64,000 nucleotides of DNA from Methanolinea sp. (GCA_029907345.1 JARYMB010000003.1:1-64000); one strand, 5' to 3'. Counted from the first letter of the stretch, positions 16,071-23,640 are shown. Notes: generated from the sequence alone by a model not told the origin. Program-made: numbers and translations.

Positions 16071-16667
16071 TCAGGTTCCGAGAGGTTTGCTCTCATGTTC
16101 TGGAAGACCCGGGGGCCTGTCCATATCGATCACATCATCGACATAGGTCGTCAGCTGGGTCAGGAGAAGGGGGTCTATCCCTTTCTCCACTGCAAGGAAA
16201 ATCCCCGGTACATCGAGGAGTCGCAGCTTGCTCGTGACGAAATGGATGAACTTCGAGATGTGTATGGACGGCAGGTAAATGAGCATCGTGCTGATCGAGT
16301 CAAAGAGGAGACATGATCTCTCTCCGGATGCCGGGTTGAGGACCTCTGTGATGGCGATTCCGAGATCCGTCAGGTTCGAGGGGCTGTTGACGAACTTGGT
16401 GCCGGTCTCCCCCTCCGGGATACGCCCGATAGCATACTTCGTGATGGCATCGATGAATGTGACTTTCCCCATGTCGATCCCTTCAGCTGCATAATGCTTC
16501 TTCAGAATAGCCGAGGGCTGGTTGGTGGTGATAACGATCACCCTGTATCCCTTGTCAATGAGGGTCTTTATAACCCGGATGTTGTTCTGCCTGAGCCTTT
16601 CGGCTGACGAAAGTATCAGGAAGAGTTTTTCCTGGCCGAGACGGGTAATATCGAACTGCGTCTCCAT
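16071..16667 (-). CDS. RecA/KaiC-like protein without a Walker A motif
   Basis: The 198-residue sequence looks like a single RecA or KaiC-type core: an opening strand (KLFLILSSAERL), GYRVIVITTNQPSAILKK, VTFIDAIT, a Walker-B-like CLLFDSISTMLIY (about 118-130), and a VTSKLRLLDVPGIFLAVEKGID segment. The glycine-rich phosphate loop is absent, so it probably does not hydrolyse ATP. It starts 7 bases after the stop of the upstream membrane protein and has GGGAG before the ATG, so the two are a coupled pair. Function unknown; a signalling or scaffold role is inference. Confidence 0.65.
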   Translation of the reverse strand: METQFDITRLGQEKLFLILSSAERLRQNNIRVIKTLIDKGYRVIVITTNQPSAILKKHYAAEGIDMGKVTFIDAITKYAIGRIPEGETGTKFVNSPSNLTDLGIAITEVLNPASGERSCLLFDSISTMLIYLPSIHISKFIHFVTSKLRLLDVPGIFLAVEKGIDPLLLTQLTTYVDDVIDMDRPPGLPEHESKPLGT

Positions 16668-16673
16668 TCTCCC

Positions 16674-17318
16674 TCACCGTGTCAGGAAATCGCGGAACGC
16701 CTGGGGGATCTCGTCGCGCTCCTCGATGATTTCCCGGTTGAGCTCGCGAAAATTCTCAATGATCTGTTCCAGGTGCGTGATCTGGACCGAGAGCATCATC
16801 TTCAGCTCGTCGATATCCGGACCCTGGTCAAGCTGCATGCGCATCGATGTCAGGTTGTCCCGGAGCATCTCGAGGGGGTTCTTCATCCTGAGAGCCGCTT
16901 CGGAGATGTACCCGACGAGTGCGTAGTGCTTCCTCTCGATTTCTTCCTTCTTTTCCGCCAGCTCTCTATTCGCGCGGTCCCTTTCCTCCGATATGGTTGC
17001 AACGATCCATGTAATGACGAGGAACATGGCAACGCGGAGTATGGTCGCCCATGTCAGGTCTCCCACGAAAAGACTCGTTGCGAGTGTTGCACAAACAAGT
17101 CCTCCTGCGATGAAGAGGGCTTTGTGGTGGTACCAGAGCGCTGACAGGACAAGGAGGATGTAAAAGATATGCGTATACCCGACAGCTGTCCTGAAATAGA
17201 GGTGGACAATGATCTCCAGACCGATGCAGACGAGACCAAGGACCGCGAGAGCCCAGACCCTGTGCCCGCCTTCCCGGGTGATCTTCCCCTGCTCCATACC
17301 TTTTTCCCCCCGTTTCAT
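16674..17318 (-). CDS. Membrane protein with a degenerate histidine-kinase dimerisation region
   Basis: The 214-residue protein has four membrane segments in the first 110 residues, then a coiled coil (RANRELAEKKEEIERK) and a helical hairpin, YISEAALRMKNPLEML, that aligns with the H-box of sensor kinases (usual form SHELRTPL). The phospho-accepting His is missing and there is no ATPase domain. This would be a sensor-like dimeric protein without kinase activity. A second start at 17297 (MEQGK) is possible; both have purine-rich sites. A TATA-like AATTTTAATAT lies upstream on the minus strand at about 17358-17370. It is coupled to the RecA-like gene. Confidence 0.65.
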   Translation of the reverse strand: MKRGEKGMEQGKITREGGHRVWALAVLGLVCIGLEIIVHLYFRTAVGYTHIFYILLVLSALWYHHKALFIAGGLVCATLATSLFVGDLTWATILRVAMFLVITWIVATISEERDRANRELAEKKEEIERKHYALVGYISEAALRMKNPLEMLRDNLTSMRMQLDQGPDIDELKMMLSVQITHLEQIIENFRELNREIIEERDEIPQAFRDFLTR

Positions 17319-17443
17319 ACCGGAAAATCTCCCACCTTCTTCTATTTCTTTCCGCCCATATTAAAATTGGTCAGAAAGAACGCCTTTATCGCCCTGTTTT
17401 TCATTTTGTACACCTGTGTCCCAGGGAGATCCATGTGTTTTTT

Positions 17444-17824
17444 TCAGGGTGGAGACCGTACAGCCGTGATATCCCCTCCGGAGCGCACGAGCACCTCCCT
17501 CTCTCCCCTGTACGTCTGAACAGTTCCATAAACCCGTATCTCATCCCCGACGCCGGGCCATCCACTCCGGACCGCCGTGGAGGGTATAAAGACCCGGACT
17601 CCTGCCACCCGGAGAATCTGGTGACCCCCGGTCGCAGTCGCCCTGACTTCTTCCACGCTGCCCTGGAGAAAGACAAGATCTCCCTCGCGCGAGTCCGGAC
17701 CCATCGGGTGTGCGAAGGCTCCTTTCCCGGCAGATTCCAGGAAGAATGTGGTAATGGCGACCGCTGCTATAACAACCAGGATGAGCACGATTGCTATCTT
17801 TTCCTGCCGGACGAGTATCATCAC
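17444..17824 (-). CDS. Membrane-anchored OB-fold-like protein
   Basis: A 126-residue protein with one N-terminal membrane segment (about 9-29) and a beta-rich domain that reads like a small OB fold: LVFLQGSVEEVRAT, HQILRVAGVRVFIP, GDEIRVYGTVQTYRGE and VLVRSGGDI. It resembles short archaeal extracytoplasmic OB-fold proteins of unknown function. It diverges from the regulator gene at 17905, and both starts face the same short intergenic region that holds two TGTTAACA palindromes and a shared TATA-like site, so co-regulation is likely. Confidence 0.68.
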   Translation of the reverse strand: MMILVRQEKIAIVLILVVIAAVAITTFFLESAGKGAFAHPMGPDSREGDLVFLQGSVEEVRATATGGHQILRVAGVRVFIPSTAVRSGWPGVGDEIRVYGTVQTYRGEREVLVRSGGDITAVRSPP

Positions 17825-17852
17825 AATCCCGTAACTGTGGATGCCAAGGGAC

Positions 17853-17893
17853 TTATACCATCCAACATGTTCATTATGTTAACAGTGTTAACA
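17853..17893 (+). promoter_or_regulatory. Divergent promoter with tandem TGTTAACA operator
   Basis: TTATACCA at 17853-17860 can serve as a TATA element for the regulator gene, and its complement (GGTATAAGT) for the OB-fold gene. Two perfect 8-base palindromes, TGTTAACA, lie at 17877-17884 and 17886-17893, starting nine bases apart and covering the predicted plus-strand transcript start. Placement over the start site is typical of archaeal repressors, and the winged-helix gene directly downstream is the obvious candidate. Confidence 0.6.
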
Positions 17894-17904
17894 CTTGTCA
17901 GTGC

Positions 17905-18132
17905 ATGAACATGGAACACCTGCCACCCTCGTCTCTTATCGTTCTCCACATCCTCGATGAGAACGGGGCGATGACGCACAAGGAGATTGTGAAGAAGAGC
18001 CGGCTTGCTCCGCGGACTGTCCGGTATGCCCTCAAGAAATTAAAAGAACAGAACCTCATCGCAGAAAAGTTCAACTTCAGGGACGCACGCCAGGTCATCT
18101 ATCTTTCCCGGCCACAAGCAGTGACAGCATGA
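17905..18132 (+). CDS. Small winged-helix transcriptional regulator
   Basis: A 75-residue winged-helix protein of the MarR/ArsR-like kind. Helix-turn-helix: GAMTHKEIVKKSRLAPRTVR (about 22-41), followed by YALKKLKEQNLIAEKF and a wing ending in VIYLSR. There is no ligand domain. Start candidates are the ATGs at 17905 and 17911. Just upstream are two TGTTAACA palindromes, suggesting autoregulation. Its stop overlaps the start of a second DNA-binding protein (ATGA), so the two regulators are made together. Confidence 0.8.
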   Translation: MNMEHLPPSSLIVLHILDENGAMTHKEIVKKSRLAPRTVRYALKKLKEQNLIAEKFNFRDARQVIYLSRPQAVTA

Positions 18133-18449
18133 AAGGGCATGACTGTGATATCATGTTCTGCGACACGATGGCCAGGCGCATTCTCCCGTGCCTGCGTGCA
18201 GAGATGGTCTGCCGCCTCGTGCAGAAGCGGGGTATCAGCCAGAGCGATGCCGCGCGGCGCCTCGGTGTGAGCAGGGCTGCAGTCTCCCAATACATGAACA
18301 GGAAGAGGGGAGACACCTCCTTTGAGCTGTCGCCCGACCTGGATATCCTCCTCGACCGGTGGGCGGAGGCTGTTGCAGGAAACGGGGGCACAATCACTCT
18401 CTGCGATCTCTGCCGGTGCACCAGGAAGAGGTTTCCTGATCTTCACTGA
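18129..18449 (+). CDS. XRE-like helix-turn-helix regulator, COG2522 type
   Basis: A 106-residue predicted transcriptional regulator. The DNA-binding motif is QKRGISQSDAARRLGVSRAA followed by VSQYMNRKRG (about 32-61), a classic XRE/Cro helix-turn-helix. The C-terminal CDLCRCTRKRFP carries closely spaced cysteines, as in archaeal COG2522 proteins, and may bind metal or a cluster. It overlaps the winged-helix gene by four bases. Targets are unknown. Confidence 0.82.
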   Translation: MKGHDCDIMFCDTMARRILPCLRAEMVCRLVQKRGISQSDAARRLGVSRAAVSQYMNRKRGDTSFELSPDLDILLDRWAEAVAGNGGTITLCDLCRCTRKRFPDLH

Positions 18450-18465
18450 TCACGCGCATCCTGTT

Positions 18466-20133
18466 TTAACGGCCCCTCTTCCTGAACCGGAAGAGCACGA
18501 TGAGGACTGCCACCACGAGCGCTGCAGTAACCAGTTTTAACGTGTCGGGTCCGTGACCCGGTATCCTCTCCTGCCCGGCCCGGTTCCAGTCTGACTCGAA
18601 TACAGACGTAAAATACGCCCCGACACCAGGGTGGTCCACTATGAGGGCAGCCTCCCTGTTGTTCACCGGGGAGTTGGCATTCCAGTTGATGGAGCTGACG
18701 AGGACTCTCCTGCCATCGATGATGGCACCCTTGTTATGGATCTTCTCGACCTTCCCGGGACCGGTGTCTGCGCACCGCGCCTCGAGTGGCAGACCTTCTG
18801 CAGCGGCGATCCTGTTGATGACCGCAACCATCTCGTCGTTATCCGATTCGCCCTCGATGTTGTAATAGTAGGAGTCGAGGAGGACCCTGACACGGACTCC
18901 CCGGCGGGCGGCCTCGATCGCATCGCTGAGAAACGGGTTGAGCATTGACCCGGACTCATTCGTGATGTATGCCATCTCGATGTCCACGGACCTTTCTGCC
19001 CCCCGGACCAGCCGACGGACCAGGCTGCTCGTGTCGGGGGATATCACGGGAGTGACGGTCGCCCCTGAGAACCTGCAGGTCTCGAAAGATGATGAATAGG
19101 CATCCTGAGAGGGCATTTCCTCCGGCCCGTCACCTGCTTTTGCCCTGATCGTATACTTTCCGCCTGCATCGTGGGAAAAGACGGAAAAGAAATATCCTGC
19201 AAGTCCGGGATGGGTAACAACCACGCCAAAGCCCCTGTTACCCCGCTTTCCCCTTTCAGGAAAACCGCTCTCCTTGAAATTTTCGCTCGTGATAAGGACA
19301 CTGGACCGGTCAACGATCATGTACTTGGCATGCATGTACCGGTAGGGGGCATGAACGTCCGATGTACCGGACATGGTATATACCGGGATTCCGTGCTCTT
19401 CGAGACGGGAGATGACCCATTTTTCTTCTTTGGGGATGCCTCCCACCGGCCCGCCTTCCAGCAGGACTGTAACGTTGACGCCACGGTCCGCGGCCTCCAC
19501 GAGAGCCCCTGCGAGCACCGGGCTGGTGAATTCGTATACCGCGACGAGGATTTCTGTGCGGGCACTACGGGCAAGGGAGAGGAAAACATCCCGGGAACAG
19601 TCAGGGGAGACGAAGGCAAGGCCATCCGCATCCTGAAACGTCGCCTCGGGGAACTGGGACTGCCCGAGCATCAGGATACGCGGGTCCCACGTCCCGTTTT
19701 GGAAGTAATGGACCTGTCCCTGTCGCGTGCTGACCATCCCGGGCCACTCAACTCTCTGGACGGGGGTCCTCTCCCGGTAGAGGGTAATCTCGTCGCGGGT
19801 GTTCGCAAGCTGGAACCTGCCCGTCCTGGCCATGTCAGGCACTTCCCGTGTGGTCCCGTCCCACTCGTAATCCGGGTACTCGCCGTGGCTCCTCCTGTAA
19901 GCTTCGGCATCCCGCGCGACTACACACCGGCCGGCAAGGACAGCACCCGCAGGGAACCGCACACTCCCTTCGCCATCGCTGATCATGACCCCTTCGAGGG
20001 GGCCGCTCCCCTCGAGGCAGAAGTACTCGTCCCGGTCCTCAGGGAGGTACGGATCAGGGCAGAACTCGACGAGAGTGATACCGGTTGCATGTGAAACGAG
20101 GGCCAGTGCCAGAAAAAGGGAGCACCAGTGCAT
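18466..20133 (-). CDS. Secreted membrane-anchored phospholipase D-like protein
   Basis: A 555-residue extracytoplasmic protein. Signal peptide at 1-18; a lamin-tail-like N-terminal domain (TLVEFCPDPYLPEDRDEYF); then two phospholipase D half-domains with the catalytic HKD motifs HAKYMIVD (about 268) and HNKGAIID (about 466), each followed by the usual SENF or SINW; and a C-terminal membrane segment (about 530-550) with a basic end. Such proteins can be nucleases or phospholipases; I cannot tell which. It is probably anchored on the cell surface with the active sites outside. The start lies about 55 bases from the divergent mfnE-like gene. Confidence 0.88.
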   Translation of the reverse strand: MHWCSLFLALALVSHATGITLVEFCPDPYLPEDRDEYFCLEGSGPLEGVMISDGEGSVRFPAGAVLAGRCVVARDAEAYRRSHGEYPDYEWDGTTREVPDMARTGRFQLANTRDEITLYRERTPVQRVEWPGMVSTRQGQVHYFQNGTWDPRILMLGQSQFPEATFQDADGLAFVSPDCSRDVFLSLARSARTEILVAVYEFTSPVLAGALVEAADRGVNVTVLLEGGPVGGIPKEEKWVISRLEEHGIPVYTMSGTSDVHAPYRYMHAKYMIVDRSSVLITSENFKESGFPERGKRGNRGFGVVVTHPGLAGYFFSVFSHDAGGKYTIRAKAGDGPEEMPSQDAYSSSFETCRFSGATVTPVISPDTSSLVRRLVRGAERSVDIEMAYITNESGSMLNPFLSDAIEAARRGVRVRVLLDSYYYNIEGESDNDEMVAVINRIAAAEGLPLEARCADTGPGKVEKIHNKGAIIDGRRVLVSSINWNANSPVNNREAALIVDHPGVGAYFTSVFESDWNRAGQERIPGHGPDTLKLVTAALVVAVLIVLFRFRKRGR

Positions 20134-20188
20134 GATCTATCTCATGATATGGCAGGAAATGATTAATCTGCCGGAATATCTCACATTG

Positions 20189-20792
20189 ATGCACGAAACG
20201 CAGCATAATCTCCCCTCCCCTCATCCTCAAGATCGGTGGAAGCCTCCTTTCCTGTGCGGAGGGGATATGCTCTCTCCTCGCCAGAAAAGAGAAACCCGTC
20301 CTTGTCGTGCCCGGCGGCGGACCCTTTGCACGGGCCGTGCGTGAAACGGGAGCGATGGGAACGCAAGCCCACTGGATGGCCGTTTCTGCAATGGAACAGT
20401 ACGGGTGGTACCTTTCCCGGTTCGGCCTCCCTGTGACCGAAGAACTCGCCATGCCGGAAACGCCCCGCATCCTCCTTCCCTATTCCATCCTCCGGTCGCG
20501 TGATCCCCTCCCCCACTCGTGGGATGTGACGTCGGATACAATCGCTGCATGGTGTGCGCAGGTGCTCGGTGTTCCCCTGGTCCTCCTCAAATCTGTGGAT
20601 GCTATCCGCTCCGGGGGACTCGTCCGTCACGCCCTGCGGTCACCTGTCCCGACCGACGACGTCGATCCCTGTTTTTTGGGTTACGTACTGAATCACGGAA
20701 TACCCGCGATGGTTATCTCGGGGCTCCATCCCGAACGCCTCGCTGCCGTGCTTGATGGTATGGCGACCACGGGAACGACCATCGGCTTTTAA
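20189..20792 (+). CDS. mfnE: MfnE-like amino-acid-kinase-family protein with a frame problem at the N-terminus
   Basis: The protein belongs to the small archaeal amino acid kinase group (COG2054) that includes MfnE, the kinase phosphorylating an aminomethylfuran intermediate of methanofuran. The open frame carrying LILKIGGSLL, VVPGGGPFA, AHWMAVSAMEQYGW, SWDVTSDTIAAW and LLKSVDAI has no ATG, GTG or TTG before the GTG at 20307, which would delete the KIGGS phosphate loop. A TATA-like ATGATTAATC at about 20158-20167 predicts a transcript start near 20188, and an ATG lies at 20189 in another frame. One extra C in the C-rich run at 20211-20220 would explain this. Either a sequencing indel or a real frameshift; otherwise a non-standard start such as ATA at 20205. 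Confidence 0.72.
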
Positions 20793-20822
20793 GTGTTTCA
20801 GGAGAGATAGTATGAGACACTT
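20791..20822 (+). promoter_or_regulatory. Hairpin between the mfnE-like gene and the zinc-ribbon gene
   Basis: AAGTGTTTCA (20791-20800) pairs with TGAGACACTT (20813-20822), ten pairs with one G-U, around a 12-base purine-rich loop. It starts at the mfnE-like stop codon. There is no U-run after it, so it is more likely an RNA-processing or translation element than a terminator. Confidence 0.45.
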
Positions 20823-20837
20823 TGCGAGGAGGAAACC

Positions 20838-20999
20838 ATGCCAGTCAGAAAATGTACGTCATGCAATTCACCGCTTGCCGAAAGGGGCGCAACGGAGTTC
20901 GGTTGTCCGAAATGCGGGTACGAGATCAGGAGATGCTTCCGCTGCCGGGAACAGAGTATCCCCTACGTCTGTCCCAAGTGCGGATTTAAGGGGCCGTGA
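20838..20999 (+). CDS. Small zinc-ribbon protein (HVO_2753 type)
   Basis: A 53-residue protein with four CxxC pairs: CTSC, CPKC, CFRC and CPKC, enough for two zinc ribbons. This is the archaeal HVO_2753-like family, of unknown molecular role but commonly next to elongation factor 1-beta. The ATG at 20838 has a near-perfect ribosome-binding site, GAGGAGG at 20826-20832. The stop is followed three bases later by the EF-1beta start, so the pair is co-translated. Confidence 0.9.
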   Translation: MPVRKCTSCNSPLAERGATEFGCPKCGYEIRRCFRCREQSIPYVCPKCGFKGP

Positions 21000-21002
21000 A
21001 CC

Positions 21003-21260
21003 ATGGGGACCGTTGCAGTCATTCTCAAGGTCATGCCGGAATCGCCTGACGTTGATCTTGTAAAACTGAAGGATCGGATTAAAAATGAAGTCCCGGCCGT
21101 CAGGGACATCCGGGAAGAGCCCATCGGTTTTGGTCTCAAAGCCCTCATTGTTGCAGCGCTCGTGAACGATGCGGCAGGCGAAAGTGATGCAGTCGAGGCC
21201 GCGATCCAGAAAATCCCCGGGGTCGAGCGGGCCGAGATCACTGAAGTCACACTGACCTGA
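21003..21260 (+). CDS. ef1b: Elongation factor 1-beta
   Basis: Archaeal EF-1beta is the nucleotide-exchange factor for EF-1alpha. The 85-residue protein fits: VAVILKVMPESPDVDLVKLK at the start, VPAVRDIREEPIGFGLKAL in the middle, and VEAAIQKIPGVERAEITEV at the end, a ferredoxin-like fold of normal length. It follows the zinc-ribbon and mfnE-like genes, a neighbourhood I recall from other methanogens. Confidence 0.95.
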   Translation: MGTVAVILKVMPESPDVDLVKLKDRIKNEVPAVRDIREEPIGFGLKALIVAALVNDAAGESDAVEAAIQKIPGVERAEITEVTLT

Positions 21261-21309
21261 CGAAGGCAAAGCCCCCTCCTGGCGTTTCCCTTTTTTGGGA
21301 GAGAAAAGA

Positions 21310-22260
21310 TCACTGGGTTTTCAATTTTTCAAGGACTGCCGCGGTAATCGTCCGGATCTTCTCAACGGATTCCCTGAACCGGGCAACCTCGTCCTCGGAT
21401 ATCTTTATCGGAACCGGAAAGACCCCCTGCCTGTTCATCCTCGCAGGGACACCAATGCACACGTCACCGATATCGTGGACCTCGCTCCGGATATAGGCTG
21501 AGACCGTCAGGATACGGTTTTCGTTCCCCAGGACCGTTCGTACAAGAGTTGCGATGGTCTCCCCGGGGCCATACACTGTGGCTCCCTTGTTCCGGATAAT
21601 CTCCTCGCCGCTTGACCGGACGACTCCCATGATGTCGTCGACGGGCAAACCGATAAACGCAGGCAGGTTCGAGATCTGGATGCCCCCTATCGTGGTTGCG
21701 GACCAGAGCGGCACCATCGACTCGCCGTGTTCCCCGATGATGCGGGTGTGGACTTCGCTCACGTGGACCCGGAAGTGACGGGCGATCAGGGACTTCAGCC
21801 GCATGGAGTCAAGGTGCGTGCCGAGCCCAAACACCTGGTGCGGCGCCATGTGGGAATACCTGAGGGCAACCGATGTCATCACGTCCACCGGGTTTGTGAC
21901 CATCAGGATCAGTGCATCCGGTGCATGTAACCCGATACCTTCCGCCGTCTTTGAAACGATACGCGCATTCTCGAGCGCGAGGTCGAGGCGGTCCTGACCG
22001 GGTTTTCGGGCGACACCCGCTGTGCAGACGATGATATCGGAGTTCCGCGCATCGGCAAGGTCCGTTGTCCAGGAGAGGTTGACGGACTCTCCTGCTGCTG
22101 CAAAGGAATCGGAAAGGTCCCTTGTGATCCCGGCGAGGAGGTTCTCGCGCCCCTCCCTGCCGTGAAGCAGGATCTCATCCACGTAAGGGATATGCCCAAT
22201 CGTATGGGCACAGAACGTGCCTACATTGCCTGTTGCGCCAACGATGGTCACTTTTGCCAT
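21310..22260 (-). CDS. mdh: Malate dehydrogenase (LDH/MDH superfamily)
   Basis: The enzyme interconverts malate and oxaloacetate with NAD(P)H. NAD(P) site: VTIVGATGNVGTFCAHTIG (residues 4-22), with Ala-Thr in the glycine loop as in methanogen MDH. Active-site parts: NPVDVMTSVA, then GLGTHLDSMRLKSLIA with the conserved Asp-Arg region, and IGEHGESMVPLWS with the catalytic His. Length is 316. I start at the ATG at 22260; the upstream extension of the open frame runs through the SRP RNA gene and is not coding. In methanogens it belongs to the partial TCA cycle. Confidence 0.93.
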   Translation of the reverse strand: MAKVTIVGATGNVGTFCAHTIGHIPYVDEILLHGREGRENLLAGITRDLSDSFAAAGESVNLSWTTDLADARNSDIIVCTAGVARKPGQDRLDLALENARIVSKTAEGIGLHAPDALILMVTNPVDVMTSVALRYSHMAPHQVFGLGTHLDSMRLKSLIARHFRVHVSEVHTRIIGEHGESMVPLWSATTIGGIQISNLPAFIGLPVDDIMGVVRSSGEEIIRNKGATVYGPGETIATLVRTVLGNENRILTVSAYIRSEVHDIGDVCIGVPARMNRQGVFPVPIKISEDEVARFRESVEKIRTITAAVLEKLKTQ

Positions 22261-22286
22261 TGTAAAGTACCGCTTTGGTGGAAAGT

Positions 22287-22596
22287 GGGGACACGTTCTC
22301 GGTCGACGGTCCGAAACTGCCCCTTTCCGGCACAGCCCTCCTCCGCCCCGCACCCCCATGGGCGCCGAATGTTCACGGTGGGTCTGCTCCCTTCCGGGCC
22401 TGGACCGGTCCCCGCGACAGCAGGCCACGGACCCCCTCCGGGATCCTGGTTCCTGTCCACCGACCTCATGGGACGAGGTTTCAACGTCGGCCTGTACCGT
22501 TCGGAGGCAGCCCGGTTCCGCCTTCCTCGAACTTCGCCCCCCGCATACCGACGGTTTCGGGTCACAGGTGACGCCGGGCCACCCGGGCTAGTCCCC
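22287..22596 (-). ncRNA. Signal recognition particle RNA (7S RNA)
   Basis: The SRP RNA is the scaffold of the particle that brings ribosomes to the membrane. On the minus strand the conserved helix 8 tip is present at about 22381-22406: CCAGGCCCGGAAGGGAGCAG, with a GGAA-type tetraloop and the asymmetric AGCAG loop. The ends pair: GGGGAC at the 5' end (22591-22596) with GTCCCC at the 3' end (22287-22292), giving about 310 nucleotides, the usual archaeal size. A TATA element at 22618-22625 lies 26 bases before the 5' end. The exact ends are inferred from this pairing. Confidence 0.92.
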
Positions 22597-22611
22597 GTAT
22601 GATATGGGAGC

Positions 22612-23640
22612 CTATGGGATAAATACCTCGCCGGGGACCCGGTCCCGCCACTCCTTCATAATCCGCCTGTTTGCTTCCGCGTCCGATTTATCGAAGAGAT
22701 CGAGGACCGCGCAGACCGGTCCCCGGGGAAGAACCCGCCACAGTTCCCGGTAATCGCCGAAAAATACGGACACATCCTGTTCCCCTTCTGTCCTGGCGAC
22801 AAGGACAGGCTCCCTCGAGATCTGGCGATCCTTCATTTCATCATAGGACAGTTTGATTGTGACATCCTTTACCTTCAGGGCATCCCGGTTGACATGGATG
22901 TTCTGCGCCGACCAGTATGCTGCCGCATACCACGCGTCGTTGAGGATCACCTTTTTGACGCCATGCAGGGCTGCGCACAGGCCGAGCGTTCCGTTCCCTG
23001 CACAGGCATCGACAAAGACTGCCGGAAGACCCTCCTTCAGCCTTCGCTCGACCGACTCGATCTTCGGGTTCCGGGGGCGCGGGAACTCTACATGAATCTG
23101 GGACTGCTGCGTATAGATAACGAGGGGCCCTGCAGACGTAGGGAAAATTCCTGCCCTGACATCGCAGCCTGCGAGGAGATCATATGTCCGGGGAACTTTC
23201 TCCAGGGTCGGGTCAACCGCACCCGGCACGAAATCGCCTGACCTGACAACCCCGCGAATTTCCGGGACCTCGGCGACAAACCTCTCTGCGACAGGCACTG
23301 TCACGGCCGGGGAGAGGAGAACGAGGGAATCTTCCGGGAGGAAAGGTGGTGCGGCCGTGAAGACCCCGGGATGGATCAGGGGTGATCCTACCGCTCTGAG
23401 GGGCTCTTTCCCGGAGAAAACCCCCTCCTCCACGAGTATCACGTAGAGATGTGCAAAGACTTCGTCGATGAACCGCTTTCCGCACCTGCAGGGAGGGGCA
23501 TACTTTCCCTCGGGCGGCGGGGCGTTCTTGTCAAGAATGCGCTGGGAACACTCGTCGCAGGGTGAGAAGAGATCAGGCAGCCTCCCGAGGACGACCCCTG
23601 CATCCTCGATACAGTCACTGCCACACACCGGACACTTCAT
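22612..23640 (-). CDS. Zinc-ribbon SAM-dependent methyltransferase-like protein, unknown target
   Basis: A 342-residue protein in two parts. The first 50 residues hold metal-binding cysteines: CPVCGSDC, CDEC and CRCG. The last 150 residues read as a Rossmann methyltransferase: VFVDACAGNGTLGLCAALHG is the SAM loop, KKVILNDAWYAAAYW the second strand, and VFFGDYREL the third. The middle region matches nothing I recognise. Substrate unknown; RNA or protein are both possible. The start at 23640 places the zinc ribbon at the N-terminus; the longer open frame upstream is not supported. Its end lies about 15 bases from the SRP RNA 5' end, on the same strand. Confidence 0.72.
   Translation of the reverse strand: MKCPVCGSDCIEDAGVVLGRLPDLFSPCDECSQRILDKNAPPPEGKYAPPCRCGKRFIDEVFAHLYVILVEEGVFSGKEPLRAVGSPLIHPGVFTAAPPFLPEDSLVLLSPAVTVPVAERFVAEVPEIRGVVRSGDFVPGAVDPTLEKVPRTYDLLAGCDVRAGIFPTSAGPLVIYTQQSQIHVEFPRPRNPKIESVERRLKEGLPAVFVDACAGNGTLGLCAALHGVKKVILNDAWYAAAYWSAQNIHVNRDALKVKDVTIKLSYDEMKDRQISREPVLVARTEGEQDVSVFFGDYRELWRVLPRGPVCAVLDLFDKSDAEANRRIMKEWRDRVPGEVFIP
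22618..22625 (-). promoter_or_regulatory. TATA box of the SRP RNA gene
   Basis: On the minus strand TATTTATC is centred about 26 bases upstream of the proposed 5' end of the SRP RNA, ideal archaeal box A spacing. It overlaps the 3' end of the neighbouring coding gene. Confidence 0.65.

Noticed and set aside
22261-22428. N-terminal extension of malate dehydrogenase
   Set aside because: The extension lies on the SRP RNA and on its spacer; the MDH family start coincides with ATG 22260.
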